64,000 bases of DNA. Source: Desulfobulbaceae bacterium DB1. Lineage in GTDB: Bacteria; Desulfobacterota; Desulfobulbia; Desulfobulbales; SURF-16. The notes beneath the pieces are model-generated. The model saw only the letters and a list, made by a program, of their open reading frames with translations, ran no database searches and was not told the origin of the DNA. Below, one piece after another: positions 44,632 through 52,622 of the stretch (its first letter is position 1; every line of letters starts with the position of its first letter). The DNA is taken from the NCBI GenBank assembly GCA_001914235.1, contig MQUF01000022.1, positions 1 to 64,000 on the forward strand, in the 5' to 3' direction. A program made the position numbers and the translations under genes.

Positions 44632-45396
44632 CTACTTTGCAGCGAAAAACACATTTTTACGGTGCCATGCGAGATAGGGCTGGTGCTCCTGTGACAGCCA
44701 GCGCAATGCAAGCCTCTTGTCAAGATGAAGAGCGTATTGTTGATCATTGCTGATTCGGGGTGAACATAGCATGAGACCGCTGTCAGCAAAGGTAATCAGC
44801 CCCCGGTCGAACAAGGCATCGAGATGCGCGGTGAGGAGAAACCCATTAAAGACATTCAGCCGCTCCTCGTCGCTCTCGCAGGCCGCCCACGGTTTGGCAT
44901 GGCTCGCCCGCAGCACCTCGGGCAGATCGATGCCGGTGACGGCACAGGCGCCGCCCCAATAGTCCATGAGTGCCTGCCGGAAAGTCTCCTGTCCGATCCG
45001 TTGTTTAACCAGGCGCTCCACTTCAGTGGCATTGACGCGGGACTTTTTCAGTTCCCTGCTGACAGCTTCCCGGTAGGTCAGTGCCGCCTGGTTGGGAAGG
45101 GACATGGCGAGTTCCGCAGTCCGGCGCAGGATGCGTGACAAATCGTCGATGTCATCCGCCGCCATGACACTCTCTTGTCCAACAGCCCCAGGCAGGGATC
45201 GCGCCAGTTCCTGGCGGATGAGACCGGCCGGTACCTCTATCCACCAGCCGGGGCCTGTTGCACAGGGGACAATCCGGGCCGTTGCCCGATGCCGGGCCGA
45301 GGCCAGCACAATGGCCGAGGCCTGGCTTTCGAGGACGTTCTCCCAGCCATGCTCGCAGGCGGCTTTTTCGATCAGTGCGCGGTCCAGGGTGTTCAT
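44632..45396 (-). CDS. HNH_2-type endonuclease
   Basis: 254 residues. The N-terminal half looks like a DNA-recognition or adaptor domain (HGWENVLESQASAIVLASAR). The C-terminal half holds the HNH_2 core: CAVTGIDLPEVLRASHAKPW, then LNVFNGFLLTAHLDALFDRG, with the expected histidine, asparagine and histidine. It is probably the DNA-cutting member of the locus. It is 31 bases downstream of the RNA ligase gene in the same direction. Confidence 0.85.
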   Translation of the reverse strand: MNTLDRALIEKAACEHGWENVLESQASAIVLASARHRATARIVPCATGPGWWIEVPAGLIRQELARSLPGAVGQESVMAADDIDDLSRILRRTAELAMSLPNQAALTYREAVSRELKKSRVNATEVERLVKQRIGQETFRQALMDYWGGACAVTGIDLPEVLRASHAKPWAACESDEERLNVFNGFLLTAHLDALFDRGLITFADSGLMLCSPRISNDQQYALHLDKRLALRWLSQEHQPYLAWHRKNVFFAAK

Positions 45397-45427
45397 CTTT
45401 TTTTCAAGGCATGGGGTATGCTTCGTT

Positions 45428-46165
45428 TCATGACCCTTCCCGGTTTACAGCTTGACAACAGTTTCGGCCAGCATTGACCGGCCAATCCCTGTCCAGCCTG
45501 TTCCACTCAATAGCACGTCGCTGCCAATGCTCACCGATGGCCTGGGTAAAATCCGGGCGCACCAGCTTGGCGCGGGCTTCCAGCCAGTCACCGGCTTCAC
45601 GCCGGACAATAATTCCCTCCAGGACACCGGGACGGAAGGCACTGGACTGCTTGAGCAGAAAATCCTTCAATGTGCTCAACGAAAACGTGCCGCGTAAAAG
45701 CACCGGCACCACTGGCAGGCCAAGATGTTTCGCCAGCATATCCCGTCGCGCCGTACTCCAGAAACGCCGAGACTTGCGGTCGTACACATCAAACACCAGA
45801 AACCAGTCCGGCAGTCTGTTATAATCGAGGCTGTGGCGGGCGGCGCACCACTCGCCGAACAGAATCAAGTCCTCTCCCAAAGCATCAAACAGCGCATCCG
45901 CATGGAGTGCAAGCCAGGCATCCAGCTTCTTGAACTGACCGGCATGGTGGGCGGCCAGATACTGCCCGCGATTCTGTATGCGCACTTCCCCCTCCGGGCT
46001 CACGGATATGCCCATGTTGGCGCCATCGAGTTTTTCTTCCACCACCACCTCGGCTGACAAAAAATCAGCGGCCTCGGCGGGAGCGAGAACCTTGTCGTCC
46101 CTCGGTGTTCCCTTGCCCAGCCATATGAGGTGGGGGGTATGCGGAAAACGGAAAAAGTCTTTCAT
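45428..46165 (-). CDS. RNA ligase family protein
   Basis: 245 residues with the nucleotidyltransferase motifs of ATP-dependent RNA ligases in order. Motif I is VVEEKLDGAN (adenylated K45). The next is QNRGQYL. LFGEWCAARHSLDYN and WFLVFDVYDR correspond to motifs III/IIIa. Motif IV is LEGIIVRRE and motif V is AKLVRPDF. All key residues look present, so it should be active. Its start overlaps the PIN gene by 4 bases (ATGA). Such ligases seal RNA breaks. Next to a PIN ribonuclease this suggests controlled cutting and repair of RNA. Confidence 0.9.
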   Translation of the reverse strand: MKDFFRFPHTPHLIWLGKGTPRDDKVLAPAEAADFLSAEVVVEEKLDGANMGISVSPEGEVRIQNRGQYLAAHHAGQFKKLDAWLALHADALFDALGEDLILFGEWCAARHSLDYNRLPDWFLVFDVYDRKSRRFWSTARRDMLAKHLGLPVVPVLLRGTFSLSTLKDFLLKQSSAFRPGVLEGIIVRREAGDWLEARAKLVRPDFTQAIGEHWQRRAIEWNRLDRDWPVNAGRNCCQAVNREGS

Positions 46166-46689
46166 TTGCCATACTTTTCCTTATATTTGGCGCGGGACCA
46201 TTCAGGAATAATCGGCTCCAATTCCAACCCCGCAGCCAGAAGATCACCCTCCCAGCCGTGCCAGTCGCTCTCACCGGCAAAAGCGATGGCGCTCTCTCCA
46301 TGGATGTTCAAGGCATCCAGGGCGGCAGCCACCATCTTCCGGTCGGCACGGTCATGAACTACACTCTGCAACGGTTCATCAAGCACGCCGTCGCCGTTCT
46401 CGTCATACAGAACATCCACAATGTCAACGGCGCAGGTGCTGTACTTGTGGATCACCACCTGCCGGCCAAAATCGTTAAAACCAACCTTGTGTCGATATTC
46501 TTTTTCGATGCCGCCCTGCCCGTCAAGAACCAGATGGGAACTTGAAGCCCGGAAAGAGTCCAGCCAGCCCCATACCTTTAAGCGCAACTCCGGGTCTTTT
46601 GGCGTCGCGTCTCCTGCTAAAGGAGAATCAGCATCAACGGCGCTGGCCGCAATCAAGACATTGGTGTCCACGACATAGCGAGGTTTCAT
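46162..46689 (-). CDS. PIN-domain ribonuclease-like protein
   Basis: 175 residues. YVVDTNVLIAAS at the N terminus gives the first metal-binding aspartate (D8) and its asparagine. QGGIEKEYRHK supplies a glutamate, and HDRADRKMVAAALDAL and AFAGESDWHGWE supply the later acidic residues. This is the usual PIN nuclease pattern. PIN enzymes cut RNA, often tRNA or rRNA. It overlaps the ATPase gene upstream and the RNA ligase downstream by 4 bases each. No antitoxin-sized DNA-binding partner is near, so the ATPase or ligase may control it. Confidence 0.85.
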   Translation of the reverse strand: MKPRYVVDTNVLIAASAVDADSPLAGDATPKDPELRLKVWGWLDSFRASSSHLVLDGQGGIEKEYRHKVGFNDFGRQVVIHKYSTCAVDIVDVLYDENGDGVLDEPLQSVVHDRADRKMVAAALDALNIHGESAIAFAGESDWHGWEGDLLAAGLELEPIIPEWSRAKYKEKYGK

Positions 46690-47990
46690 TGCTGACGCTC
46701 CCGTTTCTGCCGTTCGAACATCAGGCGGGTCTGTTCACTGGTTTCGCCAAGTGCATCTCCAAAGAAATTGGCCGGCCATTCCTTAACGCGGCCATACGGA
46801 TCAAGCTCCAGATTTTTAAGGACGGCGTCCGCGCCCTGGCGCTCGACAAAGTAAAGCCGGCAATCTCTCAGCTCTAACTGTTCTTTGGCCACCAATGTTT
46901 GCAGCCGGCGGAAAAGATGCTCGGAATGGGTCTCTACTATGAATTGCACCCTTCTCTCCTTACTGACCTCAACAAAGAGTTCGGCAAGCACCGATTGGGC
47001 TAGCGGATGGAGGTGGATTTCCGGTTCTTCAAGCAGGATGGTCGAGCCGGATTCTACGAAATAGGCCAGCACGATCACCGGCAAAACTTGCGAAATACCG
47101 ATCCCCACGTCACGCAGATTGGCAGCCACGCCATCCCGATGGACCACGATTTCGTAGCGTGTCGAATGCCCCAGTTGTTTGACTTCAAGACGTTCGGCAA
47201 CTCCCATGCGGGCCAGCCAGGACGACACATCGCTGATCATCTGCCCGCTCTTTTCCTCTTTGTTACGGAGGAGCGCGCTCGCTAGAATAGCATTAATGAC
47301 ACTGCTTCCGTCAATGCCAAGGTCACCAGGTCGTCCCTTGTTCCATGCGTAGTCCCGTTCCGGCTTGCGGCGCAACGGGCCAAGATAGGCGATGTTCTCC
47401 AACTCGCGGCGGATGGCGAGACTGATGTCCTCAGCCAGTGGCCCGTCCGCCGAAAGATGTTGGATGGCCTCGACAGGTAAGGCTATCGAACGTTCTGGGG
47501 CGTAATTACGGCCCTTGCCGCGAAGCTCACTCTCGTGGTCCTCTTCATTGATATAAAGTGAGTAGGCACCTTTTTCCCGGCGTATGACACTAAACGTTTT
47601 TCCCTTCCCGCCACCCATGACCATTTCCTGTATGATAGCGGCACCTGCTGCTGTCTTGCCGTAGACCGCACGGAAAAAAGGTTCTATTCTTCTCCTCAGC
47701 CCCCCTCTGCGGAAAGTAAAGGCGATTTCGAACTGGCGTGGCGACGCCCCTTTGGTTAACACATCGTCAAAATGACCAAAATTGAAGTAGTCGTTGATTT
47801 CATCCCCGCCCAGGTTCAGATGAATACTGCGATCCGGCGAGGCGGCAGTCTGCTTGAGGAGAAGCAGACTCTGCAGCAGGGAAGACTTGCCGGATGAATT
47901 GGTCCCCAGCAGGACAGTAACCGGAGCCAAGTTTATCTTTCCTGTTTCACGCCATGTCTTGAAATTTTTGAGTGTCAAACTGGTAAACAT
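46686..47990 (-). CDS. AAA family ATPase, DUF3696 type
   Basis: 434 residues. The N-terminal ABC/SMC-like start LTLKNFKTWRETGKINLAPV is followed by Walker A GTNSSGKSS (29-37). Signature and Walker B regions follow, with DVGIGISQVLPVIVLAYFVE and ILLEEPEIHLHPLAQSVLAE near residue 317, then IVETHSEHLFRRLQTLV. This layout is that of the OLD/RecF-like ATPases that control nuclease effectors in defence systems. It overlaps the methyltransferase gene by 16 bases and the PIN gene by 4 bases. It probably senses invasion and gates the PIN protein; this is inference. Confidence 0.9.
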   Translation of the reverse strand: MFTSLTLKNFKTWRETGKINLAPVTVLLGTNSSGKSSLLQSLLLLKQTAASPDRSIHLNLGGDEINDYFNFGHFDDVLTKGASPRQFEIAFTFRRGGLRRRIEPFFRAVYGKTAAGAAIIQEMVMGGGKGKTFSVIRREKGAYSLYINEEDHESELRGKGRNYAPERSIALPVEAIQHLSADGPLAEDISLAIRRELENIAYLGPLRRKPERDYAWNKGRPGDLGIDGSSVINAILASALLRNKEEKSGQMISDVSSWLARMGVAERLEVKQLGHSTRYEIVVHRDGVAANLRDVGIGISQVLPVIVLAYFVESGSTILLEEPEIHLHPLAQSVLAELFVEVSKERRVQFIVETHSEHLFRRLQTLVAKEQLELRDCRLYFVERQGADAVLKNLELDPYGRVKEWPANFFGDALGETSEQTRLMFERQKRERQQ

Positions 47991-50900
47991 GAGTTCTCCT
48001 TATGTTGCAATGGATTCTCCAAGCTATCCCAGGCCGCCAGCACCAGCCGCCGGGTGCGGTATTCGCAGAACTGTCTTTCCTCGTTTTTTTTGAGGACCCG
48101 GAAGGTTTCGGAGGGGTAGTCCAAACCCATGACATCGGCTGGATCAAGGATGTAGCGCAGCTCGTCGCGGGTAAGATTGTAAAGCCTGCCGTAGTAAGCG
48201 TCAAGTTCGGCGCGGAGTTGGGCGCGGCGGTCGGGTTCAAAGGCAAAGGGCGGGCCGGAATAGCCCAGGTCCTCGGCCCAGGGCTGCATGTCGTGGCTGG
48301 TGTAGGTCAGTTCCAGCACACGGGGGACGATGAAGGCGAGGTCTGTTTCGGTGTAAGTGTCGGGTGGGAGGACGGGAAGCTGCTTATAGATAAAATAATT
48401 GAGATGAGTGCCGCCAACTTTATGTCTGGCAACAAAATCAAACGCCAACGCTGAGAGATTGCCAAGTAGCGCTGCGTAGTTGTTGGTTAAAATGGGTTGA
48501 TCAAACAACATTAGCGGGAAGTTATTCCCCACCCCTACCCTCGGCAACACGCTGGCGATCACAGTTCGTTCGTCTGTGGCGCGGCAGATATCACGCCAGC
48601 CCATGAGCCAGCGGGGACTGCGGCCATCCATCAGGGTGTCGGCGGCCTGCTGGAGGTCCTGCCCGTGGCGCAGGGCGCGCAGTTCTTCGCCGGTCAGGGC
48701 AGGATGGTTCCTGGCCTCGGTCTGGGTGCGTTCGTCCAGCCAGTCCCTGGGGTTCTGGGGCAGGGCGGCAAAGAGCGGGCCGGCCAGGGCGAGCAGGTTC
48801 TCGTGCAACCGGGCGGCGGTGGTCAGCGTCACGATCTCCCGGTGGCAGGCCACCAGCCAGTTGGCCAGGGCGGCCAGCAGCTTTTCCCCGTCATCGTCGG
48901 CATAGGCCTGGGCCATGGCGTGCGGCACGTTGGCCAGGCGGGCCAGCACCTGGCGTTTCTCCACCCAGTAGCGGGGCTGCACCATGAAGGCGGGATTTTC
49001 TTTATCGACAAGGGCCACATCGCCGGCCGACAGGCCCTCACCCCCGGCCCCTCTCCCTGAGGGCGAGGGGAGTTGATAACTGGCCCAGCGGTGGTCGAAC
49101 TGGTGGATCATCTTGGCCTCGTACAGGGGCAAGTGCCGGTCGCCATCGTGGTCCGCGAACAGATGGCTGTCATTGGACATATCCAGCATGCGCATGAAAC
49201 TGATTCCCCATGGGTTCTCCTCCGGCCCGTCGTCGCCGGCCTCACGGATCAGCACCGGCACCCCATTGTAGATCTTGCGGGTGAGCTCCGCGTCCATCCG
49301 GCTGCGGAACACCGGGCAGGTGCGGGTGTTGGGGTTGATGCGGCGGAAATCCTCCGGGCTCAGGGTAAAGCCGCGCCGCTCATCCGCCAGTTGCGCCGTG
49401 GCGGTGAGAAAGAAACTAAAGCGGGCCTTGGCGCTGTCGCCAAGGGTGAGCAGGCAGAATTTCATCCGGCTGTCCACGGCCGGGAACAATCCTTCCCGGT
49501 TCTCGAAATCAAAAAGGCTGACCAGGCGGCTAATTTGGGCGATGTGCGCGAAATAGGCCTTGGTGGAGTCGTCGGTGGCGATGCCGGTGGGCACGATAAA
49601 GCCGGCCCGCCCGTCCCTGGCCGAAATTTGACTGATGGTCTCGGCAAAAAGGGCATAGGTGTTGACATCACCCACCCCGGTGAGCGGGAAGCGGCCTCCC
49701 TCGTCACCTTTCAGATGGGCGTAAATGCTGGCGGCCTCGGCGGTGCGGCGGGCGCGAATGAAGGCGGCGAAGAGTCTCTGTTCAGCCTCACACTCCTTGT
49801 CGTCACGGCTGAGCTCGGGATAAAGGTGATAATTGAGCATTCCCTGGCTGAGCCACTGGATACGCTGGCCGCGTTCGGCCTTGTTTTTGGCTTTCGCCAC
49901 CTCCGGATGGCGGGTGGCGAAAAACTCCTCCTCCTGCAGTTTAATCCGTTCCCAGGGAGGATTGGCCAGCACGCAGTCAAAACCGCCCTGGGCAAGGTGG
50001 GCAAAGGCGAGCGGCCAGTGCAGCACCCTGGCCTCGGAGCAGAGCTGCCGGGCCATTGCCAGACGGATTTCATGCGCCGGGTCGCCCTGGCCGCCGAAGA
50101 GTTCGACCAGCAGATTCTCATTGGTGGGTGTCGTGGCCAGGGCCTGTTCATCATTTTTGGGGGCAAGAAAGGCCCCGATGAGCAGATCCGCGGCATGGGC
50201 CAGGCGGCTGTCCCGGGCCTGTTGCATAAAAGCGCCGTAGGCAGCTTTTTTGGCCTCAACTTCCGCCGGGATGCCGTCCGGCATGTTTTCCAGGGCTGTG
50301 AGTTGCCTGAGGATGTCTTCACCTCCCTGCTCCGCAAAAAGGCCCGACACCCCCCGCTGCCGTTTTTCGAGCAACCTGCGGCCGGTCCGATTTGCTTGAG
50401 CCAAGGTCCTGCACAGCGCCTTGTCGTCCCCGGAGAGCGGCTTGAAAGCGGCATCGGCAATGCCGGCGGCAAGCTGCTTTACATCAGTCAATCCGAGCAG
50501 CGCATCCCCGCAGACCAGATGATGATCGAGAAACGACAGGGGCCGGCCCGGCTCATAGCCCTCCAGCCAGAGGGCGGTGCGGGCCAATTCGAGTGCCATG
50601 GGGTTCTTGTCCACCCCGTAAATGCAATGCGCGATTACCTCGCGCAGGGCATGACGGAAATCCTCGGATTTTACCGCGCCATCCACGGCCCGGAACTCCG
50701 TCAGTTTTTCAGCCAGGCGGCGGGCCGCGGCGAGTAAAAAATGGCCGGAGCCGCAGGCCGGATCAATGACACTGATGGCGAGCAGCGCCTCGGTGGGGTT
50801 GTCGGGCCGGGCCGCGAGCCGCGCCTCGATCACCGGATCGAGGGCGGATTTGATCAGCTCCTGCACCAGGCTATCCGGCGTGTAGTAGCTGCCGGATTTT

Positions 50901-52360
50901 TTGCGGTCATTGCCAAAGGTATTCCCCTCCTCGGTGAGACCGACAAAGCCGAAACCCCGACTGGCGAGATCGACACTGGGCACCAGTTCCAACAGGCTTT
51001 CGTACACCGAACCCAGCTCTTCCGGCCCCATGTTGCGGTAATCCACCGGCGACAATGCCCCATCGATCGTGGCCCAGCGCAGGTGATACATGGCGGTGAG
51101 CAGCGCCCGGTTAGTAAGCATTCCCTGGTCGAGCATCGGGCATTGCTCCGGGGCGAAGAGCCCGCCCAGGGCCGGCAGGGCCAGGCGCGGCTCGCCGTGA
51201 TAGAGACTGCGGAAGACGATGCGCAACCCCTGCCAGAGGTCGTCGTGACCATCGAAGCCGGTGCGGCGCAAGGCGCGATTCCGCAGCCTTCTCACGGCAT
51301 AGCCCTCGGCGTACAGGGTGCGGGCGGTGTGGGCCTCGGGCCGGCCGGTCGGTCGGTCGGTCGCTCCTGTGCCATCCCTGGCACCCGCGACACTCCCTCC
51401 ATCCGGTCGGTCGCCCCCTGGGTGGAGCAATTCGCGCTCCTCCAGGGTAAACAGAAAGAGGCAACGGTAGACCAGGCGCAGCAACTCCTGGAAATAACTG
51501 TCTGTGGAGAGGGCACCCTCGTCCAGGGCGCGGCGCAAGGAATCATTGGCCGGATGAGAGATAAAGCCTTCCCCCAAGGCGATGAGAGCCTGGGTAACAC
51601 CATGGCGCAGTCCCTCGCGGACCCTGGTGCCCTGCCCCCTGCCCTCCTCCCGCCAGGCCTCCCAGATGCAGCTATAGCCTGGCCTGCCTGGTTCTCCGAC
51701 CCGGCTGCTGTGCAGGATACGCCAAAGGGCGGCAAAGTCCGGATAGCGGGCAGCGCCGAGGATGGTGGCGAGGTCAAACTCCAGAAAACTCGGCCGGGTC
51801 AGGGTTGCCGCATCACGCAGCAGGCGAAGCTCGCGGCCGTTGGTCACCAAGGCCCAGGTGCTTTCGACACTGGCGTTCAGGAACTCCTGGGCAAGGCGAA
51901 AAGCGCTCTTTCTTCGGCTGCCGGAGCCTGCCACGGCGAAACGGGAATCAGGGTCGTCGAGCGACAGGGTGCAGGGAGCAACCACCACCGGCACCTGACC
52001 GCAGGCCAACAAGGTGACGGGGTAGCCACGTCCACTGATCTCAATGACGCCGGCTTCGTGCAGGTCGGCATATCCCAGGGCGTCGCGCAGAAACTCAAAG
52101 GCAAAGGTCCGGGTGGCAGCAGCCTGGTCAATATCCTGGCGGCTCAGGGCCGGAGCAAAGGCCTGCCACTGAGCCAGGGCGATCTGGAAGGCCCGGCCGT
52201 ATTCATCATGGAGCTTCAGGCCTTTCGGGGTATGGTAGTCGCTCTCCCGCTGCCCTGTGTGCTCACCACGGACGCATTTCTCCAGGAGGTCGGGGACAAA
52301 GAGAGCCCCTTCGAGGAGCATGGTGTCAAACGGCAGGGTGTCGTGGATCTTTCTGGCCAT
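47975..52360 (-). CDS. Large N6-adenine DNA methyltransferase (DrmMI/Eco57I-like)
   Basis: 1461 residues. The SAM-binding motif is VIDPACGSGHFLLAA near residue 535, and the catalytic motif IV is NPPWERIKLQ near residue 800. A long N-terminal domain and a C-terminal target-recognition region (NYAALLGNLSALAFDFVARH) complete it, as in PglX, DrmMI and type IIG enzymes. No nuclease motif was recognised at the N terminus. It should mark host DNA. Two odd insertions are seen: an LPSPSGRGAGGEG stretch encoded by a repeat-like palindrome (49033-49071), and a DRPTGRPE stretch over tetranucleotide repeats (51347-51362). Confidence 0.92.
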   Translation of the reverse strand: MARKIHDTLPFDTMLLEGALFVPDLLEKCVRGEHTGQRESDYHTPKGLKLHDEYGRAFQIALAQWQAFAPALSRQDIDQAAATRTFAFEFLRDALGYADLHEAGVIEISGRGYPVTLLACGQVPVVVAPCTLSLDDPDSRFAVAGSGSRRKSAFRLAQEFLNASVESTWALVTNGRELRLLRDAATLTRPSFLEFDLATILGAARYPDFAALWRILHSSRVGEPGRPGYSCIWEAWREEGRGQGTRVREGLRHGVTQALIALGEGFISHPANDSLRRALDEGALSTDSYFQELLRLVYRCLFLFTLEERELLHPGGDRPDGGSVAGARDGTGATDRPTGRPEAHTARTLYAEGYAVRRLRNRALRRTGFDGHDDLWQGLRIVFRSLYHGEPRLALPALGGLFAPEQCPMLDQGMLTNRALLTAMYHLRWATIDGALSPVDYRNMGPEELGSVYESLLELVPSVDLASRGFGFVGLTEEGNTFGNDRKKSGSYYTPDSLVQELIKSALDPVIEARLAARPDNPTEALLAISVIDPACGSGHFLLAAARRLAEKLTEFRAVDGAVKSEDFRHALREVIAHCIYGVDKNPMALELARTALWLEGYEPGRPLSFLDHHLVCGDALLGLTDVKQLAAGIADAAFKPLSGDDKALCRTLAQANRTGRRLLEKRQRGVSGLFAEQGGEDILRQLTALENMPDGIPAEVEAKKAAYGAFMQQARDSRLAHAADLLIGAFLAPKNDEQALATTPTNENLLVELFGGQGDPAHEIRLAMARQLCSEARVLHWPLAFAHLAQGGFDCVLANPPWERIKLQEEEFFATRHPEVAKAKNKAERGQRIQWLSQGMLNYHLYPELSRDDKECEAEQRLFAAFIRARRTAEAASIYAHLKGDEGGRFPLTGVGDVNTYALFAETISQISARDGRAGFIVPTGIATDDSTKAYFAHIAQISRLVSLFDFENREGLFPAVDSRMKFCLLTLGDSAKARFSFFLTATAQLADERRGFTLSPEDFRRINPNTRTCPVFRSRMDAELTRKIYNGVPVLIREAGDDGPEENPWGISFMRMLDMSNDSHLFADHDGDRHLPLYEAKMIHQFDHRWASYQLPSPSGRGAGGEGLSAGDVALVDKENPAFMVQPRYWVEKRQVLARLANVPHAMAQAYADDDGEKLLAALANWLVACHREIVTLTTAARLHENLLALAGPLFAALPQNPRDWLDERTQTEARNHPALTGEELRALRHGQDLQQAADTLMDGRSPRWLMGWRDICRATDERTVIASVLPRVGVGNNFPLMLFDQPILTNNYAALLGNLSALAFDFVARHKVGGTHLNYFIYKQLPVLPPDTYTETDLAFIVPRVLELTYTSHDMQPWAEDLGYSGPPFAFEPDRRAQLRAELDAYYGRLYNLTRDELRYILDPADVMGLDYPSETFRVLKKNEERQFCEYRTRRLVLAAWDSLENPLQHKENSCLPV
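49033..49071. repeat. REP-like GC palindrome inside the methyltransferase gene
   Basis: CCCTCACCCCCGGCCCCTC and CCCTGAGGGCGAGGGG form an imperfect inverted repeat of the dispersed type often seen in proteobacterial genomes, where it encodes SPSGRGAGGEG in frame. It appears to be a clean in-frame insertion. Confidence 0.65.
51347..51362. repeat. (CGGT)4 tandem repeat inside the methyltransferase gene
   Basis: Four exact CGGT units lie in the coding region about residue 335, with a shorter CGGTCGGT near 51404. Loss or gain of one unit would shift the reading frame. Confidence 0.75.
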
Positions 52361-52361
52361 G

Positions 52362-52586
52362 TCAGATTATTTTTTCCAAGGCGCTCTCGCAACGCAGGCA
52401 GCGCTGGACTTGGTCGTCTTTGCTGAAGTAGCTGCATTGGTCACAGTAGTAGGTATCGCATTTCGCGCAGTCATATACAGCATGCACTTCTTCCTCTGTC
52501 CTGCCGCTGATCGCACCGACGGTGGCGCCGCAGTAACCGCAGCTTGCCCGCACTCCCTCAGTTCCCGGCATTATTCTCTCCTTCAT
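52362..52586 (-). CDS. Small four-CxxC zinc-ribbon protein
   Basis: 74 residues with CGYC, CAKC, CDQC and CLRC, enough for two zinc sites. An in-frame ATG at 52571 is a shorter start. It sits between the SNF2 helicase (36-base gap) and the methyltransferase (1-base gap) and so belongs to the operon. It may act as an adaptor for nucleic acid or protein binding; the function is not known. Confidence 0.7.
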   Translation of the reverse strand: MKERIMPGTEGVRASCGYCGATVGAISGRTEEEVHAVYDCAKCDTYYCDQCSYFSKDDQVQRCLRCESALEKII

Positions 52587-52622
52587 AATATTTCCCCTGC
52601 CTCATCTTCCCTATTCACATCT

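Noticed and set aside
49073-52426. Two long plus-strand open frames (554 and 561 codons)
   Set aside because: They lie opposite the methyltransferase gene, have low-complexity G/A/R-rich composition and no domain. They are shadows of a GC-rich gene.
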